From Opitutaceae bacterium (GTDB taxonomy: Bacteria; Verrucomicrobiota; Verrucomicrobiia; Opitutales; Opitutaceae): a DNA stretch of 64,000 nucleotides. The stretch covers positions 1 through 64,000 of the forward strand of contig JAHCAZ010000015.1 in the NCBI GenBank assembly GCA_019634615.1. The letters run 5' to 3'. The position numbers and the translations under genes are program-made. Below the pieces are notes generated by a model. That model was not told the origin of the DNA and ran no database searches. It saw only the letters and a program-made list of their open reading frames with translations. Below are positions 8,772 to 15,705 of the stretch, piece by piece (within the stretch, counting starts at the first letter, position 1; each line of letters opens with the position of its first letter).

Positions 8772-9806
8772 ATGTTTGTCGACGAGTGCACAGTCAAATT
8801 GGCGGCCGGTGACGGCGGGCGGGGTTGCATCAGCTTCCGCCGCGAGAAATACGAGCCCTGGGGCGGCCCCAACGGCGGCGATGGCGGCCGCGGGGGCGAC
8901 GTCATTCTCGTTGGCGACGATGACACCAACAACCTCGTCGACTACAAGTACCAGCCCCACTGGCGCGCCGGCCGCGGCGAGCACGGGCTGGGCTCCGACC
9001 AGCATGGCAAGGACGGCGAACACTGCCGCCTCCGGCTGCCGCTCGGCACCGTCGTGATCGACGAGTCCACGGGCAAGGTCGTCGCCGAGCTGATCGAGGA
9101 CGGCCAGGAGATCGTCCTGTGCAAGGGCGGCAATGGCGGCTGGGGCAACACGCACTTCAAGTCCTCCACCTTCCAGGCCCCGAAGCGCGCCAACCCCGGC
9201 CTGCCGGGCGAGACCGGCACGTTCCGACTCATCCTCAAGAGCATCGCCGACATCGGCCTCGTGGGCTTCCCCAACGCCGGCAAGTCCTCGCTCACCCGTG
9301 CCATCACCAAGGCCCGGCCGAAGACCGCCGCCTATCCCTTCACGACGTTGCATCCGCAGATCGGCGTGATCGAGTATCCCGACGACAAGCGCCTCCTCCT
9401 GGCCGACGTCCCCGGTCTCATCGAGGGCGCCAGCGAGAACCGCGGCCTCGGCCACCGCTTCCTGCGCCACATCGAGCGCTGCGCCCTGCTGCTCGTCCTC
9501 GTCGACATGGCGGGCACCGATGCGCGCGACCCGCGTAACGACTACAAGCACCTCCTGCGCGAGCTCGAGCTCTACGACCCGGCCCTGCTGGAGAAGCCGC
9601 GCCTCGTCGTCGCCAACAAGATGGATGTCGAGGCCGCCGCCGCGAACCTGGCCAAGTTCAAGCAACGTTACGCCAAGGCCGACGTGCTCGAGATCTCCTG
9701 CCTCACGGGCGACGGGCTGCCCAAGCTCAGGAAGGAATTGCTAAAACGCGTGGCGGCCCTCCGCCGGCGCGAAAAAATGTCGCCCCCGCGGTCCGCCCGC
9801 GCCTAG
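8772..9806 (+). CDS. obg: GTPase Obg/CgtA
   Basis: This is a conserved GTPase linked to large ribosomal subunit maturation and stress control, in the cytoplasm. It has 344 residues. The glycine-rich Obg fold covers residues 1 to about 158 (GDGGRGCISFRREKY, GGDGGRGGDVIL, KGGNGGWGN). The G domain has G1 GFPNAGKSSL at about residues 164-173, G2/G3 as YPFTTLHPQIG and LADVPGLIEGA, and G4 as VANKMD. The variable C-terminal extension is short and basic. The ATG at 8772 gives the family N-terminus MFVDECTVKLAAGDGG; longer in-frame extensions run into the palindromic repeat upstream. rpmA and rplU, common neighbours of obg elsewhere, are not here. Confidence 0.97.
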   Translation: MFVDECTVKLAAGDGGRGCISFRREKYEPWGGPNGGDGGRGGDVILVGDDDTNNLVDYKYQPHWRAGRGEHGLGSDQHGKDGEHCRLRLPLGTVVIDESTGKVVAELIEDGQEIVLCKGGNGGWGNTHFKSSTFQAPKRANPGLPGETGTFRLILKSIADIGLVGFPNAGKSSLTRAITKARPKTAAYPFTTLHPQIGVIEYPDDKRLLLADVPGLIEGASENRGLGHRFLRHIERCALLLVLVDMAGTDARDPRNDYKHLLRELELYDPALLEKPRLVVANKMDVEAAAANLAKFKQRYAKADVLEISCLTGDGLPKLRKELLKRVAALRRREKMSPPRSARA

Positions 9807-9818
9807 TCTCACGCTGCG

Positions 9819-10493
9819 ATGTCCACGGAATACCGTTCACTGCTCATGCGGGCCAACCGCCTGATGGGGGCCAATCTCGTGGACGCGAACCTGGTCAAGA
9901 TCGACGACCTGGAAAAGGCCAACGAGCGCCTCCTCGAGCTCGTCGCCTCCGGCCAGCCCCGGCAGAACACCGTCCTCGGCATCCTGTGCTATGAGATGAA
10001 GGTCGTGCGCGAGGAGGATGTGCTGCAGCACGTCGTGGACAACGAGGGCGTCGGTCTCGTCGATCTGCGCGATTACGACGTGCCGGAGGACATCCGTCGC
10101 CAGACGGACGTCAGCTCCTGCTGGGCGACCTGGTCGGTGCCCTTTGATCGCGAGGAGGATTTCCACTTCATCGCCACGGCCTACTACCTGAGCCCGGCCG
10201 TGCGCGCCCACTGGGAGAAGCTGCTCGGCGGCTCGGTGCTATGGTTCGGAGTCACGCTCGACGCCATCGCCGACTACCTCGAGAAGCTCGAGCTCGGGCG
10301 CGCCGTCCCGGGCGGCACGCGCACGCCGTTCGCCCGTCCCGCCGGCGGCACCACGGCGCCGTTCCCTGCGAAGACCACGGGCAGCGGCCCGCCGTTCGCC
10401 AAGCCGGCCGGCGCCGCCACCGTGCCGCCGTTCCCCGTCCCCGGTGCCGCCCCGGCCACCGCCCCGGTGGTGCCGCCCCCCGCCCGCAACTGA
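9819..10493 (+). CDS. Stand-alone MshEN-like (T2SSE N-terminal) domain protein
   Basis: A 224-residue protein resembling only the N-terminal domain of PilB/GspE ATPases. Residues about 10-160 show the pattern of that domain: VDANLVKIDDLEKANERLLE, a short GxxRQNTVLGILCYE-like segment, then VVREEDVLQHVVDNEGVGLVDLRDYDVP. No ATPase motifs are present. The last 60 residues are a low-complexity tail rich in Pro, Ala, Gly and Thr with repeated PPFAKP/APFPAK-like motifs, likely disordered. It sits 6 bp upstream of a full PilB/GspE ATPase, so an accessory or cyclic-di-GMP-sensing role in the same machine is plausible, as MshEN domains are known to bind that nucleotide. This is an inference. Confidence 0.7.
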   Translation: MSTEYRSLLMRANRLMGANLVDANLVKIDDLEKANERLLELVASGQPRQNTVLGILCYEMKVVREEDVLQHVVDNEGVGLVDLRDYDVPEDIRRQTDVSSCWATWSVPFDREEDFHFIATAYYLSPAVRAHWEKLLGGSVLWFGVTLDAIADYLEKLELGRAVPGGTRTPFARPAGGTTAPFPAKTTGSGPPFAKPAGAATVPPFPVPGAAPATAPVVPPPARN

Positions 10494-10499
10494 CCGACC

Positions 10500-12209
10500 A
10501 TGCCGATCGGCAAAGTCCAGACCCAGATCCTCGTCAAGCTTGAGGCCATGCACCGCCTCACGGCGGAGCAGCGCGAGAGCATCATGGCGCGGCCCGAGGA
10601 TCTCACCGGCGAGGCGCTGGAGAAGATCCTCCAGGACGAGTTTCACGTCACGCCCTTCCAACTCCTCGTCGCCAAGGCCCGCGCTCTCGGCATCGCGCCC
10701 TACAACGTCGCGCGTTACCGGCTGACGAGCGCCACCTTCGAGCGCATCCCGCAGGAGTTCTGCCAGCAGCACCTCGTCCTGCCCGTCGGCCAGGTGGGCG
10801 AACTCCTGCTCGTCGCCTTCGCCAACCCCTTCGACGTCTCGCTCCCGACCAAGATCCACGAGATGACCGGCAAGAAGGTCATCCGCCTCCTGGGTCGCGA
10901 AAAGGACATCCGCGACCGCTTCGCCAAGGGCCCCGACCGCGAGGCCGCGGGCTTCGGCGACGTGGTCGACCAGATCGGCGCCGAGTTCGGCAGCGTGGGC
11001 GAGGTGACCGAGGAGGACCTGACCAACGAGGAATCCGGCCCGATCATCGAGCTCGCGAACCGCATCATCGAGGAGGCGTATTTCTCGGGCACGTCCGACA
11101 TCCACGTCGAGCCGCAGGAAAAGGACGTGGTCATCCGCTACCGCGTGGACGGCCTCTGCCACGAGAAGCTGCGCCTGCCGGCGAAGGTCGGCCCGGCGCT
11201 CGTCGCCCGCCTGAAGATCATGTGCAACCTCGACATCGCGGAACGCCGCCTGCCGCAGGACGGACGCATCATCTTCAAGCAGTACACCCGCAAGAACCTC
11301 GACCTCGACCTCCGCGTCTCGACCGCGCCGCTCAACCACGGCGAGGGCGTGGTCATGCGTATCCTCGACAAGCAGAAGACGACCCTGCCGCTCACGGCCC
11401 TCGGCTTCTCGGACGACAACCTCGCGCGCTACCGCAAGTGCATCACCCAGCCCTACGGCATGATTTTGCACTGCGGCCCGACCGGCTCCGGCAAGTCGAT
11501 GACCCTGTACTCGGCGCTCAACGAGATCAACACGCCCGACGTCGTCATCCGCACTGCCGAGGACCCGATCGAGTACACGTTGCCCGGCCTGAACCAGATG
11601 CAGATGCACCGGCAGATCGGCCTGACATTCGCCTCGGCCCTGCGCGCGTTCCTCCGGCAGGACCCCGACATCATCCTCGTCGGTGAGATCCGCGACAAGG
11701 AGACGGCCAACATCGCGGTCGAGGCCGCGCTCACCGGCCACTTGCTCATCTCGACCCTCCACACCAACGACGCCCCGTCCACGGTCGCGCGCCTCACCGA
11801 CATGGGCGTGGAGCCGTTCATGATCTCATCGTCGCTGCTGTGCGTCTGCGCCCAGCGCCTGATGCGCCGCGTGTGCAAGACCTGCCGCATCGCCTACGAC
11901 CCGGTGGGGCGGGAAAAGGACATCCTCGAGAAGGCGATCGGCTGGAGCGGCCAGATCTTCAAGCACAACCCCAAGGGCTGCCCGAAGTGCGGCAACAGCG
12001 GCTACAAGGGCCGGATCGGCATCCACGAGCTCATGATCACCAATGAGGAGCTCATCGCCGGGATCAACCGCGAGGCCGAGACCGCCGAACTCAAGAAGAT
12101 CGCCCAGCGCGCCGGCATGACCACGCTCCACCAGGACAGCCTCGCCAAGGTCAAGGCCGGCGTCACCACCCTCGAGGAGGCCATCGCCACGGTCCCGCCG
12201 GACATGTGA
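10500..12209 (+). CDS. PilB/GspE-family secretion/pilus assembly ATPase
   Basis: This is a hexameric motor ATPase that powers type IV pilus extension or type II secretion from the cytoplasmic side. It has 569 residues: an N-terminal domain to about residue 160, then the ATPase core. Visible are Walker [15 protein letters not shown] (about residues 327-340), the aspartate and Walker B region [16 protein letters not shown] (about 389-404), the His box [15 protein letters not shown], and a zinc-binding tetracysteine element (CKTC and [14 protein letters not shown]). That element is typical of PilB and GspE and absent from PilT. No other pilus or secretion genes are in this window, so PilB versus GspE cannot be decided. 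Confidence 0.92.
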   Translation: MPIGKVQTQILVKLEAMHRLTAEQRESIMARPEDLTGEALEKILQDEFHVTPFQLLVAKARALGIAPYNVARYRLTSATFERIPQEFCQQHLVLPVGQVGELLLVAFANPFDVSLPTKIHEMTGKKVIRLLGREKDIRDRFAKGPDREAAGFGDVVDQIGAEFGSVGEVTEEDLTNEESGPIIELANRIIEEAYFSGTSDIHVEPQEKDVVIRYRVDGLCHEKLRLPAKVGPALVARLKIMCNLDIAERRLPQDGRIIFKQYTRKNLDLDLRVSTAPLNHGEGVVMRILDKQKTTLPLTALGFSDDNLARYRKCITQPYGMILHCGPTGSGKSMTLYSALNEINTPDVVIRTAEDPIEYTLPGLNQMQMHRQIGLTFASALRAFLRQDPDIILVGEIRDKETANIAVEAALTGHLLISTLHTNDAPSTVARLTDMGVEPFMISSSLLCVCAQRLMRRVCKTCRIAYDPVGREKDILEKAIGWSGQIFKHNPKGCPKCGNSGYKGRIGIHELMITNEELIAGINREAETAELKKIAQRAGMTTLHQDSLAKVKAGVTTLEEAIATVPPDM

Positions 12210-12225
12210 GCCGGGTGGCGGTGCG

Positions 12226-12339
12226 GCCAATCTTTCTCGTTCTCTTAATCTTTCTCTTTCTCGGATTGGGACGGCGACGTCTGGACCTCAAGCGGGAGAA
12301 CGATAAAGATTAAGAGGAAAGAGAAAGATTGGCTTGGCC
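12226..12339. repeat. Imperfect palindrome of AGAAAGAT/ATCTTTCT units
   Basis: A pyrimidine-rich left arm at 12226-12262 (AATCTTTCTCGTTCTC and similar) faces a purine-rich right arm at about 12296-12339 ending AAGAGAAAGATTGGCTTGG. The two arms pair over most of their length with small slips. A related element is at 22766-22848 and a perfect relative at 40902-40980. It lies between the PilB/GspE gene and the TPR lipoprotein. Confidence 0.8.
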
Positions 12340-12364
12340 CATCGCTAGTTCCTATCCCTTACCC

Positions 12365-12859
12365 ATGAGTCGCCTAATCGCCCCCCTGCTTATCGTCGTC
12401 CTCGCCCTCACCGCCGGCTGCGGACCCAAGATCACGCCGCTCCAGCGCAAGGAGGCGGCGAACCTCGTGAGCGAGGCGCAGTTTGCCACCACGCTCCGCG
12501 ACTGGGCGCGGGCGGAGGAGTTGCTGGCGAAGGCGACGAGCCTGTGTCCCGACAACGGCGAATACTGGCTCAACCTCGGCAGCGTCCGCCGCCGCCTCGA
12601 CAACACGTCCGGCGCCCGCAAGGCCTACGAGCAGGCCGCGACCGCGTATGGCGACGCCTACAAGGCCGACCCGAAAGATCCGCAGCCCCTGATGCAGCAG
12701 GTCTACGTCTATTCGCTGCTCAACCAGGAGAAGAAAGCCCTCAAGGCCCTCGAGCGCGCGCAACAGGACCACAGCGCCAATCCCAACGTGCGGAACTTCA
12801 CCCCGGAGACGCTCCAGCGCATGCGGGAGGATCCGGGCTTCAAGGAATTGGCCATCTGA
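12365..12859 (+). CDS. TPR-repeat lipoprotein
   Basis: A 164-residue predicted lipoprotein. The N-terminus MSRLIAPLLIVVLALTAGC is a signal peptide ending in a lipobox (LTAGC), so the mature chain would begin at that Cys and be membrane anchored. The remainder is helical with tetratricopeptide-like pairs (DWARAEELLAKATSLCPDNG, EYWLNLGSVRRRLDNTSGAR, YSLLNQEKKALKALERAQ). I chose the ATG at 12365 because it gives the signal peptide directly; the upstream extension overlaps the palindromic repeat. The specific role is unknown. Its place after the PilB/GspE gene could suggest a pilotin-like part, but the repeat element between them makes co-transcription uncertain. Confidence 0.75.
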   Translation: MSRLIAPLLIVVLALTAGCGPKITPLQRKEAANLVSEAQFATTLRDWARAEELLAKATSLCPDNGEYWLNLGSVRRRLDNTSGARKAYEQAATAYGDAYKADPKDPQPLMQQVYVYSLLNQEKKALKALERAQQDHSANPNVRNFTPETLQRMREDPGFKELAI

Positions 12860-12862
12860 CCA

Positions 12863-12953
12863 AACCGGATTGGGGAAACCGGATACCGGATAGCCGTTCA
12901 GCCTGACGGTCCTTTGCACTTTCCGGTTTCCGGTATCCGCTCTCCGGTATTCC
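12863..12953. repeat. Imperfect palindrome of CCGGATA/TATCCGG units
   Basis: The left arm at 12863-12892 contains AACCGGATTGGGGAAACC and CCGGATACCGGATA. The right arm at 12920-12953 contains the complementary TTTCCGGTTTCCGGTATCCG. The pairing is good but imperfect. It fills the 98 bp gap between the lipoprotein and the LysE-type exporter. Confidence 0.75.
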
Positions 12954-12957
12954 CGCG

Positions 12958-13608
12958 ATGCACCCCTACCTGCGCGAATTCCTGACCGTCGCGATCGCCC
13001 ACCTGCTCGCGGTCGCCAGCCCCGGGCCGGATTTCGCGATCGTCCTGCGGCAGAGCCTCGTGCACGGGCGCCGCACCGCTCTCTGGACCAGCATCGGCAT
13101 CGGCACGGGCATTTCGCTGCACATCGCCTACGCGCTGCTCGGCATCGGCCTGCTGCTCATGGGTTCGACCACCGCGTTCACCGTGCTGAAATATGCCGGG
13201 GCGGCTTATCTCGCCTGGATCGGCGTGCAGGCCCTGCGGAGCCGTCCGCGGACCGCTCCGGCCGAGGGTGGAGCCGGGAGCGCCAACCCGGCCGCGGCCG
13301 CGCTGCCGACGGATCGAGCGGCCTTCGTCACCGGCTTTCTCACCAACGCCCTCAATCCCAAGGCCACGCTGTTCTTCCTCGCCTTGTTCCCGGTGGCCGT
13401 GAGCCCGACCACGCCGAAGCTTGTGCAGGCCGGTTACGGGGTGTGGCTCATCCTGGCGACGATGGCGTGGTTCTGCTTTGTCTCGCTGGTGTTCACGCGC
13501 CCGGAGGTGCGCCAGCGTTTCTTCCGCCACGGCCACTGGATCGACCGCGCGCTGGGGGTGGTCTTCCTGGGCTTCGCGCTGAGCCTGGTCTTCGCCGAGC
13601 TGCGCTGA
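12958..13608 (+). CDS. LysE/RhtB-family amino acid exporter
   Basis: A 216-residue inner-membrane protein of the LysE superfamily, whose members export amino acids such as lysine, threonine or homoserine lactone. Family features are visible: the N-terminal hallmark HLLAVASPGPDFAIVLRQSL with the conserved PGPD segment, then IGIGTGISLHIAYALLGIGL, KYAGAAYLAWIGVQALRS, and the second-half motif FLTNALNPKATLFFLALFP. About six hydrophobic segments are seen. The ATG at 12958 starts immediately after the CCGGATA repeat. The substrate cannot be read from the sequence. Confidence 0.9.
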   Translation: MHPYLREFLTVAIAHLLAVASPGPDFAIVLRQSLVHGRRTALWTSIGIGTGISLHIAYALLGIGLLLMGSTTAFTVLKYAGAAYLAWIGVQALRSRPRTAPAEGGAGSANPAAAALPTDRAAFVTGFLTNALNPKATLFFLALFPVAVSPTTPKLVQAGYGVWLILATMAWFCFVSLVFTRPEVRQRFFRHGHWIDRALGVVFLGFALSLVFAELR

Positions 13609-13620
13609 TCCCGCCGGGCC

Positions 13621-13863
13621 TCAGTGCTGGCAGACGCGCTCGGTCGCCACGGTGAAGCCGGCCTCGGTGCCGCGGAACTTGCCGCGGGCGGCGAGAAAAT
13701 CCACCAGCTGCGCCGCATCCATGCCGTCCGCCGAGCAGGTGTGGTACCGCGCCTCGGGCCCGAATTGGGCCTGCATCGCGGCCACGAGCGACGCCCGCGT
13801 GTAGGTCGCGCCGGAGGCGATCATCATGTCGAGCACATCGTGGCCGTGAATCTGCGTTTCCAT
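13621..13863 (-). CDS. yecH: YecH-family putative metal-binding protein
   Basis: An 80-residue cytoplasmic protein closely matching E. coli YecH in pattern: IHGHDVLDMM at the start, RASLVAAMQAQFG, then RYHTCSADGMDAAQLVDFL and AARGKF, ending in a Cys and His (ERVCQH). The conserved His and Cys residues (IHGH, HTC and CxH at the end) are why the family is called probably metal-binding. Its function is not established. It is convergent with the LysE-type gene and divergent from the DUF2238 gene. Confidence 0.85.
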   Translation of the reverse strand: METQIHGHDVLDMMIASGATYTRASLVAAMQAQFGPEARYHTCSADGMDAAQLVDFLAARGKFRGTEAGFTVATERVCQH

Positions 13864-13878
13864 GGGGGTATTTTGTTA

Positions 13879-13907
13879 ACCACGGATTACACGGATATCA
13901 CGGATTA
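13879..13907. repeat. Single-arm ACGGAT-class repeat
   Basis: Three units of the ACGGAT type (CCACGGATTACACGGATA, then TCACGGATTA) match the left arm of the element at 8541-8713. No mirrored arm is found nearby, so this is a half-element. It lies between the divergent yecH and DUF2238 genes, in the region where both promoters should be. Confidence 0.8.
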
Positions 13908-13962
13908 ATTTTTCGGACGAAATAGGAGGGATTGATCCGCGCAACGCTTTCGTAGATGGATC

Positions 13963-14592
13963 ATGGGCATGGACCGCCGCCTGATCGTGTTCCTTGCCCT
14001 GCTCGTCCCGGTGCTGGCCTGGTCGGCCGTCGAACCCCATGACCGGCTGACGTGGTGGCTGGAAGTGGCGCCGGTGCTGATCGGGGTGCCGCTGATCCTT
14101 GCCGTGCAGCGGCGCTTCCCGCTCTCGACGCTGCTGCTGGTGCTCATCTGGCTGCATTGCGTGATCCTGATCGTGGGCGGCCACTACACCTACGCCCGCG
14201 TGCCGGCGGGGGCGTGGTTCCAGGAATGGTTTGGGTGGACGCGCAACAACTACGACAAGCTCGGGCACTTCGCCCAGGGCTTCGTGCCGGCGATCTTGGC
14301 GCGCGAGCTCCTCCTGCGCACCTCGCCGCTGCGCGACCGCGGTGACGGGCGACCAAGCCGATGGCTGGGGTTCCTGGTCGTGAGCGTGTGCCTGGGGTTC
14401 TCCGCGTTTTACGAGTTGATCGAGTGGTGGACCGCCTTGCTGTCGGGCGAGGCGGCCGAGTCGTTCCTCGGCACGCAGGGCTATGTCTGGGACACCCAGA
14501 GTGACATGGGTTGGGCCCTGGGCGGCGCGATCCTGGCCTTGGTCGTCCTCGCGCGGCTCCACGACCGGAGCATGGCCAAGGTGTTGCGGTGA
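13963..14592 (+). CDS. DUF2238 (YjdF-like) inner-membrane protein
   Basis: A 209-residue polytopic membrane protein with about six hydrophobic segments. The pattern VGGHYTYARVPAG, NNYDKLGHFAQGFVPA and FSAFYELIEWW with the late WDTQSDMGWALGGA is that of DUF2238/YjdF proteins. The conserved His, Asp and Glu residues in the membrane are family features. No biochemical function is established. It lies just upstream of the exosortase gene on the same strand, with no room for a separate promoter. Confidence 0.85.
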   Translation: MGMDRRLIVFLALLVPVLAWSAVEPHDRLTWWLEVAPVLIGVPLILAVQRRFPLSTLLLVLIWLHCVILIVGGHYTYARVPAGAWFQEWFGWTRNNYDKLGHFAQGFVPAILARELLLRTSPLRDRGDGRPSRWLGFLVVSVCLGFSAFYELIEWWTALLSGEAAESFLGTQGYVWDTQSDMGWALGGAILALVVLARLHDRSMAKVLR

Positions 14593-14653
14593 GGGCGGCG
14601 GCGGTGCGAAGATTTCGATTCACTTCCGGCCGGCGGTTGATTCCGCTGCTCGG

Positions 14654-15631
14654 GTGCTGAAAGCCACCTGGAACCGTGTGACCCAAACCGTGCCGCCGGC
14701 GTTTCTGCTGGCGTTGATGCTGGGGGCGGCGTTCCTGCTGTTCGTGACCTGGGACCAGTCGCATTGGTGGCAGGCGAAGGAGGACTACAGCTTCGGCTGG
14801 CTGGTGCCGGTGTTCACGGTGTACGTGGTCTTTGACCGCTGGGCGGCGATCACGGCCGGATTGGCGGCCTGCGCGGCGCCGGGGAGTCCGCGGGCCGGCG
14901 GCTGGCAGCGCTGGGTGCCCGGCCTCCTGGCCGGGACGGCGCTGCTGCTCGGCGCGCTGTTCTTCCTGCTGGGCGCTTTCTACCGCGCAGGCGCCGGGGC
15001 GTCGCAGCCCGGGACGCTGGCGATCACGCTGGGGACGGCGGGAATCCTGTTTGCGCTGTTGTTCTTCAACCTGCCTGAAAGCCCGCAGCCGGCGGCGACG
15101 GGTCTGCTGCGTGACGCGCGCGTCCGCGTGCTCGGCCTGTTCCTTTTCCCGGTTCTGATCTGGTTCGTGTCGGCCCCGATGGTGTCGGTCATCGAGAACC
15201 AGCTGAGCCTCTTCCTGCTGCGCAAGGTCGTCACCGTGGTGTCGTTCGTCTTTGACCTGCTGGGCATGCCGGTGGAGCAGGAGGGCAACGTGCTGCTGCT
15301 GCCGACCGGCCGCGTCGGCGTGGCGGAGGCCTGCTCGGGGATCCGGTCGCTGACGGGGTGCCTATTCGCGGGGTCGTTCCTGGCGGCGGTCTTCCTCGAT
15401 CGCCTTTGGAAGAAGGTCCTGCTGGTCGGGGCTTCGCTGGTGCTGGCGTTCCTGACCAACCTGGCGCGGAGCCTGTTCCTGACGGCGTGGGCCTACCATC
15501 ATGGCCCCGAGGCCATCGAGGGCACCGTGCACGACGTCGCGGGCTACGCCGTGCTGGGGCTGACGCTCGTGGGGCTGCTGATCCTGCTGCCGTTGTTCAA
15601 CCTGCGGCTGACGGTCGAGGAGTCGCGGTAG
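14654..15631 (+). CDS. Exosortase/archaeosortase family protein
   Basis: A polytopic inner-membrane cysteine transpeptidase of the exosortase family, which recognises PEP-CTERM-like C-terminal anchors of exported proteins. The three catalytic positions are visible: Cys in VAEACSGIRSL, Arg in LTNLARSLFLTAWAY, and His in GTVHDVAGYAVLG. About eight hydrophobic segments precede and surround them. No good ATG exists; the GTG at 14654 was chosen (325 residues) because it precedes the first membrane segment, and a GTG at 14678 is an alternative. No PEP-CTERM substrate or EPS gene is in this window, so the target is unknown. Confidence 0.88.
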   Translation: MLKATWNRVTQTVPPAFLLALMLGAAFLLFVTWDQSHWWQAKEDYSFGWLVPVFTVYVVFDRWAAITAGLAACAAPGSPRAGGWQRWVPGLLAGTALLLGALFFLLGAFYRAGAGASQPGTLAITLGTAGILFALLFFNLPESPQPAATGLLRDARVRVLGLFLFPVLIWFVSAPMVSVIENQLSLFLLRKVVTVVSFVFDLLGMPVEQEGNVLLLPTGRVGVAEACSGIRSLTGCLFAGSFLAAVFLDRLWKKVLLVGASLVLAFLTNLARSLFLTAWAYHHGPEAIEGTVHDVAGYAVLGLTLVGLLILLPLFNLRLTVEESR

Positions 15632-15705
15632 CGGCTTTGGACCGCGCTCACGGCATTCGCCAGGCGGCGGATTCCACGTAGGCCGAATCTGGCGAGCGCA
15701 GGGTT

